In this document: piece by piece, positions 16,796 through 25,058 of the stretch
Layout: each line of letters begins with the position of its first letter
Numbering within the stretch: position 1 is the stretch's first letter
Assembly (NCBI RefSeq): GCF_015163075.1
Contig: NZ_JADDXU010000003.1
Location: 620,001 to 684,000, forward strand
Direction of reading: 5' to 3'
DNA from: Streptomyces justiciae
GTDB taxonomy: Bacteria > Actinomycetota > Actinomycetes > Streptomycetales > Streptomycetaceae
DNA: 64,000 bases
Position numbers and translations under genes: made by a program
Notes under the pieces: generated by a model
What the model was told of the DNA's origin: nothing
The model's input: only the letters and a program-made list of their open reading frames with translations
Databases searched by the model: none

Positions 16796-18013
16796 ATGCC
16801 TCTCGCGCTCCTGGCCCTCGCGATCGGGGCCTTCGGCATCGGAACCACCGAGTTCGTGATCATGGGCTTGCTGCCCGAGGTCGCAGGCGACTTCGGTGTC
16901 TCCATCCCCACGGCCGGCTTCCTGGTGACGGGCTACGCGCTCGGCGTCATGTTCGGCGCCCCGCTCATGACGGTGCTCGGCACCAAGGTCTCCCGCAAGC
17001 GGATGCTGATGGCGCTGATGGGCCTGTTCATCGTCGGCAACCTGCTCTCCGCCCTCGCCCCCGCCTTCGGCGTCATGCTGATCGGCCGGATCGTCGCCTC
17101 GCTCGCCCACGGCGCCTTCTTCGGGATCGGCTCGGTCGTCGCCGCCGACCTGGTCGCCCCGGACAAGAAGGCCGGCGCCATCGCGATGATGTTCACCGGC
17201 CTCACCGTCGCCAACGTCGTCGGCGTGCCGCTGGGCACCCTCGTCGGACAGACCGTCGGCTGGCGGGTCACCTTCGCGGTCGTGGCCGCCCTCGGCGTCG
17301 TCGGCCTGGCCGGCATCGCCAAGCTCGTCCCCGACATGCCCAAGGCCGAGGGCGTGCGCCTGCGCCACGAACTGGCCGCTTTCAAGAACGCCCAGGTCCT
17401 GCTCGCCATGGCGATGACCGTGCTCGGCTTCGGCGGCGTCTTCGCGGCGATCACCTACATCGCGCCGATGATGACCCACGTCGCCGGATTCGCCGACGGC
17501 TCCGTCACCTGGCTGCTCGTCCTCTTCGGCCTCGGCATGGTCGGCGGCAACCTCGTCGGCGGCAAGTACGCGGACCGCGCCCTGATGCCCATGCTGTACG
17601 TCTCCCTGGGCGCCCTCGCGATCGTCCTCGCGCTCTTCACCGTCACCGCGCACAACAAGGTGCTCGCGGCCGTCACGATCGCGCTCATCGGCGCCCTCGG
17701 CTTCGCCACCGTCCCGCCGCTCCAGAAGCGCGTCCTGGACCAGGCACACGGCGCCCCGACGCTCGCCTCGGCCGTGAACATCGGCGCCTTCAACCTCGGC
17801 AACGCGCTCTCCGCCTGGCTCGGCGGCCTGGTCATCAGCGCGGGCCTCGGCTACACCGCCCCCGACTGGGTGGGCGCCGCCCTCGCCGCGGGCGCCCTGG
17901 GCCTCGCCGTCCTCTCGGCGGCCCTGGAGCGCCGGGACCACAGGTCCGGCACGCCCAGCGCGGTCGTCGCCGGAGCCGTGCCGACCGAACAGCGGGCCGC
18001 CGCCCACGACTGA
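16796..18013 (+). CDS. MFS drug exporter (DHA1, chloramphenicol-resistance/AraJ type)
   Basis: A 405-residue, twelve-helix major facilitator. It starts MPLALLALAIGAFGIGTTEF and continues VIMGLLPEVA, the signature of the AraJ/Cml subgroup of DHA1 exporters. It carries the loop 2-3 motif around LGTKVSRKRMLM and an antiporter-type segment around VANVVGVPLGTL. The ATG at 16796 matches family starts and has GGGAAGG upstream; a GTG at 16766 is an alternative. The adjacent divergent MarR gene implies inducible drug efflux. The real substrate is unknown. Confidence 0.9.
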   Translation: MPLALLALAIGAFGIGTTEFVIMGLLPEVAGDFGVSIPTAGFLVTGYALGVMFGAPLMTVLGTKVSRKRMLMALMGLFIVGNLLSALAPAFGVMLIGRIVASLAHGAFFGIGSVVAADLVAPDKKAGAIAMMFTGLTVANVVGVPLGTLVGQTVGWRVTFAVVAALGVVGLAGIAKLVPDMPKAEGVRLRHELAAFKNAQVLLAMAMTVLGFGGVFAAITYIAPMMTHVAGFADGSVTWLLVLFGLGMVGGNLVGGKYADRALMPMLYVSLGALAIVLALFTVTAHNKVLAAVTIALIGALGFATVPPLQKRVLDQAHGAPTLASAVNIGAFNLGNALSAWLGGLVISAGLGYTAPDWVGAALAAGALGLAVLSAALERRDHRSGTPSAVVAGAVPTEQRAAAHD

Positions 18014-18020
18014 GCCGCAA

Positions 18021-18065
18021 CGACTGCGCCGGTCCCCCGAACTCCTCGGGGGACCGGCGCAGTCG
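18021..18065. terminator. Strong hairpin terminator after the MFS gene
   Basis: A perfect 18-bp stem (CGACTGCGCCGGTCCCCC and complement) with a 9-nt loop between two convergent genes, usable on both strands. Confidence 0.88.
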
Positions 18066-18078
18066 TACGGAGGACCCC

Positions 18079-18945
18079 TCAGCCCGCGGCCACCGTCACC
18101 GGCGCGAACCGCCGGCTCCAGTCACCCGGCAGTTCCGGGATGCCGTAGGTCATGACCGCGTTGAAGGCGACGGACTCCAGGCCGTGTTCCCGCGCCCACG
18201 CCAGCAGCTCTTCGTGCCGTACGTCGATGTCGGTGCGCAGCGGTCGGTCGGTGTGGGCGGCGAGGGAGGCGAGGAGAGCCTTCGCCGTCTCGGTGTCCCG
18301 GGCGACGAGCGGCCCCACCACGTGGGTGTCCATGTTGGGCCACGCGGCCGCGTAACCGATGATCCGGCCGTTCTCCTCCGCGACCCGCAGCTGGTCGGCG
18401 AAGGCGGGCAGCCGCGTGACGATGTGGGTGCGGTCGGCGCCGAAGACCTCTTCGTCGAGGCGGAGAATGGCGGCGAGGTCCCCACCCGTGGCCGCCCGCG
18501 TCGCAATGGCGGGCCGGTACCCGTCGGCCCTGAAATGCCCACGCACCATTTCTGCTCGGCCGGTGGCCTTGAAGCCGAGCTCCTCGTAGAGAGGGCGGCC
18601 GTTGGGAGTTGCGTGCAGGGTCAGGGGGGTGGTGCCCATGGCCGCGAGGACATGGCGCATCAACCGGCGGCCGACCCCCTGGCGGGCGTGCCGTTCGGCG
18701 ACCAGGACCATGCCGATGGCCCCCAGCTCCGGGCGCTCCTGCGGCCCGTACTCGGTGACGACACAGGCGCTGACAAGTCCCCCCTCGGGGTCGTCGATGC
18801 CGTAACCCGTCCCGGCGGCGAGGAGGAAGCCCCACTTGTGCTCCTCGCGCGGCCACCCCCGGTCCTCGGACAAGTCGGCGCAGGCGGCGAGATCGCGATG
18901 CGTCAGACGGCGGATGGGCAGAGCGGCGGGGGAAGGTGTCGACAC
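18079..18945 (-). CDS. Two-domain GNAT acetyltransferase
   Basis: A 288-residue protein with a tandem GNAT arrangement. The first half is a complete domain with acetyl-CoA loop RHARQGVGRRLMRHV and the tail PNGRPLYEELGFKATG. The second half (from about IATRAATGGDLAAIL) is a degenerate second GNAT fold with VAEENGRIIGYAAAWPN. The substrate is unknown. The GTG at 18945 (STPSPAALPIRRLTH) is preferred because family similarity begins there; an ATG at 19017 would add 24 unlike residues. A parS site lies upstream. Confidence 0.85.
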   Translation of the reverse strand: MSTPSPAALPIRRLTHRDLAACADLSEDRGWPREEHKWGFLLAAGTGYGIDDPEGGLVSACVVTEYGPQERPELGAIGMVLVAERHARQGVGRRLMRHVLAAMGTTPLTLHATPNGRPLYEELGFKATGRAEMVRGHFRADGYRPAIATRAATGGDLAAILRLDEEVFGADRTHIVTRLPAFADQLRVAEENGRIIGYAAAWPNMDTHVVGPLVARDTETAKALLASLAAHTDRPLRTDIDVRHEELLAWAREHGLESVAFNAVMTYGIPELPGDWSRRFAPVTVAAG

Positions 18946-19056
18946 GCAGGTCAGGCTGTCTGACCGGCACCCCTGACGTCCACCCGTTTCCGGGGAGAAG
19001 TACGAGCTTTTGGCCATGTCGTAGCCGTCCGCACAGCCCGGCGACAGCTGCCCGTT

Positions 19057-19070
19057 GTTTCACGTGAAAC
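19057..19070. promoter_or_regulatory. parS: parS site (perfect)
   Basis: Exact GTTTCACGTGAAAC in the divergent region between the tandem GNAT gene and the HAD phosphatase gene. Confidence 0.88.
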
Positions 19071-19170
19071 ATGGGCGAACTGCGGGCCTACGGCACCCTC
19101 GCGAGTCGGCGTACCGAAATCCGGCCCGGGCAGCCTCGGGCTTCAGTTCACCCCGTTAACCTCGGGCTCC

Positions 19171-19803
19171 ATGGCCAGACTTCATCTCTTCGATCTCGAC
19201 GGCACGTTGTTGCACGGCACCTCCGCGCCGGTCGAGATATCCCGGCAACTCGGCTTGGAAGCCGAGACCGTGGCCCTCGATCAGGCGGTCTCGGCGGGGC
19301 TCATCGAGCCGCCCGAGTATGCGACGCGGGTGCACACCCTGTGGGCGGATCTCACGGACGCCCATGTGACGGCCGCATTCGAGGGCGCGCCCTGGCTGGC
19401 CCGTATTCGTGAGGTCTGGGGGGAGATCCGGAGCAACGGGGACTACTGCGCGGTGGTGTCTCTTTCCCCGTCCTTCTTCGTCGAGCGGCTCACCGCCTGG
19501 GGCGCGCATGCGGCGTACGGATCGCGTTTTCCGGCCGTGCCGTTCACCGAGCCCGTGGACCCGGCCGGAGTTCTCAGCGCCGCGGCCAAGGTCCTGATCG
19601 CCGATCGGCTGTGCCAGGAGTTCGGGGTCACCCGGGCCGATTGCGTCGCTTATGGAGACTCGTCGTCGGACAAGGACCTCTTCGGTGTGGTTCCGGTCTC
19701 CGTCGCGGTCAATGCCGACCGTCATCTGGCCGGTCTCGCCACCCACTCCTACGCGGGGAAGGATCTGTGGGAAGCCTATGAATTGGTGGGTCGCGCCCGG
19801 TAA
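19171..19803 (+). CDS. HAD-family (SerB-like) phosphatase
   Basis: A 210-residue haloacid-dehalogenase-superfamily hydrolase. Motif I is LFDLDGTLL near the N terminus, motif II is the VVSLSPSF segment, and motif IV is VAYGDSSSDKDLF, the phosphoserine-phosphatase-like arrangement with a small helical C1 cap. It fits the general HAD IB subfamily; the phosphate ester cleaved is not identifiable. The start codon has only a weak upstream site. The gene appears to stand alone. Confidence 0.88.
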   Translation: MARLHLFDLDGTLLHGTSAPVEISRQLGLEAETVALDQAVSAGLIEPPEYATRVHTLWADLTDAHVTAAFEGAPWLARIREVWGEIRSNGDYCAVVSLSPSFFVERLTAWGAHAAYGSRFPAVPFTEPVDPAGVLSAAAKVLIADRLCQEFGVTRADCVAYGDSSSDKDLFGVVPVSVAVNADRHLAGLATHSYAGKDLWEAYELVGRAR

Positions 19804-19922
19804 TTGAGCGAATTCATGGTTCGCACCCCTGCCTCATTCATGGGGGACCGAGGGGGGACTTGTGTGCGCCGCAGTGACCGGTAGGGTCGACTCCGGTTCT
19901 TGTCCGACGAGGGGAGCGTCCT

Positions 19923-20045
19923 GTGCGTACCCTCCTGCGTCGGGCCGAGAACGAGGCGACGCAGCCTAACGGGACGGAGAGATCGAAGACCCGCATTTTC
20001 GGTTATGCGGCCGGAGTATCCGCACACGATGCGATGCTGCGGTGA
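19923..20045 (+). CDS. Possible 40-residue small protein, unknown
   Basis: GTG start with GAGGGGAG a few bases upstream. The product begins MRTLLRRAENEATQ and ends VSAHDAMLR, basic and without hydrophobic segments. A promoter-like TTGTGT/TAGGGT pair with 16-bp spacing lies about 40-60 bp upstream. Third positions are about 73% G/C, lower than neighbours but not random. I do not recognise it. The rest of the gap from 19804 to 20229 shows only a short CCGTAT/ATACGG dyad at 20084-20104. Confidence 0.35.
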   Translation: MRTLLRRAENEATQPNGTERSKTRIFGYAAGVSAHDAMLR

Positions 20046-20229
20046 GCGCGCTGCGGCCAATGTCGCACTCTCGCCTTACTTGTCCGTATGGGGCGTGAAT
20101 ACGGGTTGAATATGGCCGCATCGGCCGTGGCCATGAACGGGGAAAGCAAGCCGTCTGCGGGGGAAGCAGGCACATTCCGATCGGGGAAGTGCGCAGACCG
20201 ACCGAAAGATGTTCGAGGCGAGGCACACC

Positions 20230-21702
20230 ATGGACGCTCCGACCACCACGTCGGCCGACAACGGCACTTCCGGCGGCGGGGGCGGCTGGTTCACGCCGCA
20301 CAAGCAGCCGACGACGCCACCGGGCGGCGAGCAGGAGGCCGCCGAGGGCAACCGGCAGCAGGAGGCCCCTGAGGGCAACCGACTGGCGGGGCTGCGCGCG
20401 GTCGGCAGGACCACACCGGGCCATGACGAGAGCTCGGCGGGGCAACCCGCACAGGCCGCGCAAGCCCCACAGGCCGCCCCGACCCCGCCGGCGCCTCCCG
20501 TACCGGCCCCCGTGTCACCGGAGACATCCCCGCCCGCCGAACAACGCGTGCCCCCTCAGCGGGCCGCCCCCGCGAGGGCCCAGGAGGCCTCCCCGGACGC
20601 GGTTCTCATCCGCAGGACCATGGCGGAGGTCGGCCCGGTGGCCGACAAGGTCACCTCGTACTTCTACGCCCTGCTCTTCGTACGCCACCCCGAGCTGCGC
20701 TCGCTCTTCCCCGCGGCGATGGACACTCAGCGGGACCGGCTGCTCAAGGCGCTGCTCACCGCGGCGGAGCACATCGACAACACCCCCGTCCTCGTCGACT
20801 ACCTCCAGAACCTGGGCCGCGGCCACCGCAAGTACGGCACGCGCCCCGAGCACTACCCGGCCGTCGGCGAGTGCCTCATCGGCGCCCTGAACAAGTACGC
20901 CGAGCACATCTGGGGCCCGGAGTTCGAGGCGGCCTGGGTCCGGGCGTACACGACGATCTCGCAGGTGATGATCGACGCGGCGGCCGCGGACGAACTGCGC
21001 GCCCCCGCCTGGTGGTACGCGGAGGTCGTGGCGCACGATCTGAGGACGCCGGACGTCGCCGTCGTCACCGTCCGCCCGGACCAGCCCTATCCCTTCCTCG
21101 CCGGGCAGTACACGAGCGTGGAGACGCCCTGGTGGCCGCGGATCTGGCGGCACTACTCCTTCGCCTCGGCGCCCCGCTCCGACGGCTTGCTGTCGTTCCA
21201 TGTGAAGGCCGTCCCCGCGGGCTGGGTCTCCGGCGCCCTGGTGCACCGCGCCCGGCCCGGTGACGTCCTCCGCCTCGGCCCGCCGGCCGGTTCGATGACC
21301 GTGGACCACACGACCGACAGCGGTCTTCTCTGCCTGGGCGGCGGCACCGGCATAGCGCCCATCAAGGCGCTGGTCGAGGACGTGGCCGAACGCGGCGAGC
21401 GGCGGCCGGTGGAGGTGTTCTACGGCGCGCGCACCGACATCGACCTGTACGACATCGACACGATGCTCCGCCTCCAGCAGTCCCACCCGTGGCTCTCCGT
21501 GCGCGCCGTCATCGACGAGCAGGCGCGTCTCCAGCTCCCCGACGCGATCCGCCGTTACGGCCCCTGGAACGAGTTCGACGCCTATGTCTCGGGCCCGCCC
21601 GGAATGATCCGCAGGGGTGTGGACGCGCTGAGGGACAGCGGCATTCCGTCCGAGCGCATTCGCCACGACTCGGTGGAGGAGCTCGTCGTCATCGGCGACT
21701 GA
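20230..21702 (+). CDS. Flavohemoglobin-like globin-reductase with long disordered N terminus
   Basis: A 490-residue protein. Residues about 1-115 are Pro/Ala/Gln/Glu-rich and presumably disordered. A globin domain follows: KVTSYFYALLFVRHPELRSL has the B10 tyrosine region, and LGRGHRKYGTRPEHY contains the expected proximal haem histidine. Then comes an FAD/NAD(P)H reductase: FLAGQYTSVE, RHYSFAS (FAD contact) and GGGTGIAPIKAL (nucleotide loop). Flavohemoglobins of this plan detoxify nitric oxide as dioxygenases. The extension is absent from classical Hmp. ATG 20230 follows GAGGCGAGG; ATG 20209 is possible. The role here is inferred from domain content. Confidence 0.85.
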   Translation: MDAPTTTSADNGTSGGGGGWFTPHKQPTTPPGGEQEAAEGNRQQEAPEGNRLAGLRAVGRTTPGHDESSAGQPAQAAQAPQAAPTPPAPPVPAPVSPETSPPAEQRVPPQRAAPARAQEASPDAVLIRRTMAEVGPVADKVTSYFYALLFVRHPELRSLFPAAMDTQRDRLLKALLTAAEHIDNTPVLVDYLQNLGRGHRKYGTRPEHYPAVGECLIGALNKYAEHIWGPEFEAAWVRAYTTISQVMIDAAAADELRAPAWWYAEVVAHDLRTPDVAVVTVRPDQPYPFLAGQYTSVETPWWPRIWRHYSFASAPRSDGLLSFHVKAVPAGWVSGALVHRARPGDVLRLGPPAGSMTVDHTTDSGLLCLGGGTGIAPIKALVEDVAERGERRPVEVFYGARTDIDLYDIDTMLRLQQSHPWLSVRAVIDEQARLQLPDAIRRYGPWNEFDAYVSGPPGMIRRGVDALRDSGIPSERIRHDSVEELVVIGD

Positions 21703-21717
21703 GCACCCGCACCTGCC

Positions 21718-22200
21718 TCATCCCAAGTCCGGCGCGTGCATGGCACGTACGCCCTCGATGTTGCCGTCCAGGTAGTGCCGCAGCGACAGCGGCACCAGAT
21801 GGACGGAGGCGATCCCGACCCGGGTGAACGGCACCCGCACGATCTCGTACTCCCCGATGGGCTCGTCCACCTCGGGGCCGTGCCGCAGCGAGGTGTCCAT
21901 GGACTCCAGGCGGCAGACGAAGAAGTGCTGGACCTTCACCCCGGTCGCGCCGCCGTCCTCGCCGATGTGCTCGACGGTGTCGACGAAGCAGGGCACCACG
22001 TCGGTGATCTTTGCGCCGAGTTCCTCGTACACCTCGCGGTGCAGGGCGTCGACGACGGTCGTGTCGCTCGGCTCCACGCCCCCGCCGGGGGTGAGCCAGT
22101 AGGGATCCACACCGGGCTTGGTGCGCTTGATCAGGATCAGGTCGTCGCCGTCCAGGAGAACGGCACGTGCGGTGCGCTTGACCACGGGTCGGACGGTCAT
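21718..22200 (-). CDS. NUDIX hydrolase
   Basis: A 160-residue NUDIX-fold protein. The box reads G-x5-T-x7-REVYEELGA: the catalytic REUxEExG part is intact (HREVYEELGA), but the first conserved glutamate is Thr. It is preceded by WLTPGGGVEPSD. Substrates of such proteins are nucleoside diphosphates linked to another group; none can be named. The ATG at 22200 is taken as the start of family similarity, because the longer open frame crosses a parS-like site. It converges with the flavohemoglobin-like gene with a 15-bp gap. Confidence 0.88.
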   Translation of the reverse strand: MTVRPVVKRTARAVLLDGDDLILIKRTKPGVDPYWLTPGGGVEPSDTTVVDALHREVYEELGAKITDVVPCFVDTVEHIGEDGGATGVKVQHFFVCRLESMDTSLRHGPEVDEPIGEYEIVRVPFTRVGIASVHLVPLSLRHYLDGNIEGVRAMHAPDLG

Positions 22201-22221
22201 GGGTGAAATGTGGCCCGCTTG

Positions 22222-22235
22222 GTTCCACGTGAAAC
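22222..22235. promoter_or_regulatory. parS: parS-like site (one mismatch)
   Basis: GTTCCACGTGAAAC, one base from consensus, 22 bp upstream of the NUDIX start codon. Confidence 0.65.
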
Positions 22236-22288
22236 ATCGCATGCGGTCATTGATCGAGCGCACCAGGTGACCCATGGAGAACCGCAGG

Positions 22289-23194
22289 TCAGCCCCAGCC
22301 CTCGGCCGCCCTCAGCAGCCAGTCGTGGGCCCGTGCGACATGCGGCATCGCCAGGGTGCCGGTGCGGACCACGAGGAAGTACGTGCGCAGCGGCGGCACC
22401 GCGGGATGGTGCAGCGCGACGACGTCACCCCGCTCCAGGGCCTCGGCGCACAGATACGTGGGCAGCACCGCCAGCCCGGCCCCCGCTGCCGCGCAGGCCA
22501 GCACCGCACGCAGATCGGGGACGATGACCGTACCCGGGGCGGCCGGACGGGAGTCGAAGACGGAAGCCCAGTAGCGGGAGACGAACGGCAGCGACTCGTG
22601 CACCTCGACCACCGGGACGTCCTCCAGGGCATGCGCTCCCTTGCGGCGCAGCAGGCCCGAGCCGATCTGCTCCGCCCGGCGCGGGGAGGCGACCAGGACG
22701 TGCACTTCGTCGCAGAGCGGAGTCGCGGTGAGCAGAGCGCCGCGCGGACGGGCCGTACTGATGGCCAGATCGTGATGCCCGGCGGCCAGCCCTTCCAGCG
22801 TCTCCTCGGCGTTTCCGAAGGAGGCGCGCAGTGCGAAGCCCTGACCGTCCTCGCCGGTCAGCTCGGTGAGCGCGGGCAGGGCCCGTTCCGCGGTGAACTC
22901 GGGTGGCCCGGCGAGGTGCAGGGTCCGTAAGGAGGACTCGTCGTCGAGGCCGGTCTCGGCGATCTCCACGAGGGCGTCCAGATGAGGCGCGGCCTTGTGC
23001 GCGAGTTCGTCGCCGATGGTCGTCGGGGTCACGCCGCGGGCCTGCCGCAGGAACAGGGGGCGGCCCAACTGCCGTTCCAGGGTGCGGATCTGCGAGGTCA
23101 CGGCGGGCTGCGACAGACCGAGCAGGGCTGCGGCGCGGGTGAAGGAGCCGGCCCGGTGCACGGTCACGAAGGTCCGCAACAAGGCCAGATCCAT
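22289..23194 (-). CDS. LysR-family transcriptional regulator
   Basis: A 301-residue LysR regulator. The N-terminal helix-turn-helix is AGSFTRAAALLGLSQPAVTS followed by QIRTLERQLGRPLF; the effector-binding domain has LAISTARPRG and VIVPDLRAVLACAAAGAGLA. The ATG at 23194 has GGGGAGGG in front. It is separated from the lyase gene by a 228-bp region with a terminator, both reading leftward, so it is not clearly co-transcribed with it. Regulated genes and ligand are unknown. Confidence 0.93.
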   Translation of the reverse strand: MDLALLRTFVTVHRAGSFTRAAALLGLSQPAVTSQIRTLERQLGRPLFLRQARGVTPTTIGDELAHKAAPHLDALVEIAETGLDDESSLRTLHLAGPPEFTAERALPALTELTGEDGQGFALRASFGNAEETLEGLAAGHHDLAISTARPRGALLTATPLCDEVHVLVASPRRAEQIGSGLLRRKGAHALEDVPVVEVHESLPFVSRYWASVFDSRPAAPGTVIVPDLRAVLACAAAGAGLAVLPTYLCAEALERGDVVALHHPAVPPLRTYFLVVRTGTLAMPHVARAHDWLLRAAEGWG

Positions 23195-23341
23195 GCCACG
23201 CCCTCCCCTTCCGCGCCCTGTTCCAGCCCCCGGCCGGGCCCCAACTATAAATATGTCGATAGGTCTCTGTCGCTACTGTGATTGGACACTGACACAGAGT
23301 CAACTAGCCTTGTTCGCGCGGTTCTTCGCGCGCGGAACCGA

Positions 23342-23380
23342 GGACGGTCCGAGCCACGAGGGGGGAGGCTCGGACCGTCC
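23342..23380 (-). terminator. Terminator of the PLP-lyase operon
   Basis: A perfect 14-bp stem (GGACGGTCCGAGCC and complement) with an 11-nt loop, 42 bp beyond the stop codon of the leftward PLP-lyase gene. Confidence 0.85.
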
Positions 23381-23422
23381 GTTGTACGTAGCCGGACACC
23401 GACCGGCGGGTACGTGTAGGGC

Positions 23423-24562
23423 TCAGTCGGCCGACTCCCGCAGCGCCCGCCGCACATCCGCCACCAGGTCCTCGGTGTCCTCGGCACCGGCCGAGAAACG
23501 GACGAACCCGTCCGGCACCGCGTCGCCGCCCCAGCGCCCCCGCCGTTCGGCCGTCGAGCGCACCCCGCCGAAGCTGGTCGCGTCGTCCACGAGCCGCAGC
23601 GCGTCGAGGAAATGCTCGGCACGCGCGCGCGTGGGCAGCGTGAAGGAGACCACGCACCCGAAGCGGCGCATCTGCTGCGAGGCGATCTTGTACGACGGGT
23701 CGGCGGGCAGCCCCGGGTAGCGCACGGCGAACTCCTCGGGCCAGTCGCGCAGCGCCTCGGCGACGGCCAGCGCATTGGCGCTCTGCCGCTCGACACGCAG
23801 CTGGAGCGTGGCGATCGACCGGTGCGCGAGCCAGGCCTCCATGGGGCCGGGGATCGCCCCGACGAGCTTGCGCCAGCGTCGTACGGCCGTCATCGCCTGG
23901 GCGTCGCGGCCACAGACGTATCCCAGGAGCACGTCCCCGTGCCCCGTGAGCTGCTTGGTGCCGCTCGCCACGGAGAAGTCGGCACCGAGCTCCAGGGGGC
24001 GCTGTCCGAGCGGCGTGGCGAGCGTGTTGTCGACCGCGACGAGGGCGCCACGCGCGTGTGCCGCTTCCACGAGCCGCCGGATGTCGCACACGTCGAGCCC
24101 GGGATTCGACGGCGTCTCGATCCACAGCAGCCGAGCGCCCTCCAGGACGGCCCGCTGCGCGTCCCCGCCCGTCGGCGCGGTCCGTACCTGGATGCCGTAC
24201 GCCCGCAGCTGCTCATGGACCAGGGGCAGCGCCTGGTAGCCGTCGTCCGGCATGACGACGGTGTCCCCGGCGCGCAGCTGCGAGAAGAGCACCGACGAGA
24301 TGGCGGCCATGCCGGAGGCGAACACGAGCGTCTGGACGTCGTCCTGCCCGGGCGCCTCCAACTCGCCGACGGCCCGCTCCAGAAGGGTCCAAGTCGGGTT
24401 CTCGTCGCGGCCGTAGGTGTACGGCCCCTCGACGTCGCCCGGCAGATGGAAATGGGCGGCGAAGACCGGGCCGGGAAGGGTGGGCTCGTTCTTGACGGGC
24501 TCGGGCAGTCCGGCCCGCACCGCGCGCGTGCCCTCCCCGGTGGCCCCGGTCGTCTCCCTCAT
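23423..24562 (-). CDS. Cystathionine gamma-lyase/synthase-family PLP enzyme
   Basis: A 379-residue member of the Cys/Met metabolism PLP family (fold type I). Visible features are TLVFASGMAAISSVL, the strand IETPSNPGLDVCDI, the PLP aspartate in VAVDNTLATPL, and the Schiff-base lysine in VASGTKQLTGHGDVLLG. Members act as gamma-lyases, gamma-synthases or methionine gamma-lyases; I cannot separate these here, though a cystathionine lyase is most likely in this setting. The start overlaps the phosphatase stop codon by 4 bp (ATGA), indicating translational coupling. Confidence 0.9.
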   Translation of the reverse strand: MRETTGATGEGTRAVRAGLPEPVKNEPTLPGPVFAAHFHLPGDVEGPYTYGRDENPTWTLLERAVGELEAPGQDDVQTLVFASGMAAISSVLFSQLRAGDTVVMPDDGYQALPLVHEQLRAYGIQVRTAPTGGDAQRAVLEGARLLWIETPSNPGLDVCDIRRLVEAAHARGALVAVDNTLATPLGQRPLELGADFSVASGTKQLTGHGDVLLGYVCGRDAQAMTAVRRWRKLVGAIPGPMEAWLAHRSIATLQLRVERQSANALAVAEALRDWPEEFAVRYPGLPADPSYKIASQQMRRFGCVVSFTLPTRARAEHFLDALRLVDDATSFGGVRSTAERRGRWGGDAVPDGFVRFSAGAEDTEDLVADVRRALRESAD

Positions 24563-25050
24563 GCCGCCTGTCCTCCCACGTCCTCGCGTACGGCGTCGAG
24601 CAGGCCCACGCTCGCCGCCTCCACCATCTCAAGGCACTCCTCGAAACCGTCCATACCGCCGTAGTACGGGTCCGGTACGTCGAGATCGTCGCCCGCCGAC
24701 GCGTCGTACGAGCGCAGCAGACGCACCTTCGCCGCGTCCTCCGGCGTCGGCGCGAGGCGCCGCAGGGCCTTGAGGTGGCCGTGGTCGAGGGCGATGACGA
24801 GATCGAGCCGGGCGAACCACGACGGCTGGAACTGACGGGCCGTGTGGGCGCTGTCGTACCCGTGCTCCTCGAGGACGGAGACGGTGCGCGGGTCGGCGCC
24901 GTCGCCCTCGTGCCAGCCGCCCGTACCGGCGCTGTCGACCTCGACCCGGTCGTCGAGCCCGGCCTCCGCTACGCGGGCGCGGAAGACGGACTCGGCCATC
25001 GGCGAGCGGCAGATGTTGCCGGTGCAGACGAAGCAGACGCGGTAGGTCAT
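24559..25050 (-). CDS. Low-molecular-weight protein tyrosine phosphatase
   Basis: A 163-residue LMW-PTP. The P-loop is VCTGNICRS with nucleophile Cys9 and Arg15 (C-x5-R), and the general-acid aspartate lies in VPDPYYGG near the C terminus, as in active enzymes. Such phosphatases act on protein phosphotyrosine and, in Streptomyces, the PtpA type influences secondary metabolism. The ATG at 25050 follows GGAAG; the open frame further upstream overlaps the preceding gene. It is the middle gene of a three-gene leftward operon. Confidence 0.94.
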   Translation of the reverse strand: MTYRVCFVCTGNICRSPMAESVFRARVAEAGLDDRVEVDSAGTGGWHEGDGADPRTVSVLEEHGYDSAHTARQFQPSWFARLDLVIALDHGHLKALRRLAPTPEDAAKVRLLRSYDASAGDDLDVPDPYYGGMDGFEECLEMVEAASVGLLDAVREDVGGQAA

Positions 25051-25058
25051 CTTCCGGC

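Noticed and set aside
20084..20104. CCGTAT/ATACGG inverted repeat upstream of the flavohemoglobin-like gene
   Set aside because: A 6-bp dyad with 9-nt loop is expected by chance in a region this size; no regulator is known to fit it.
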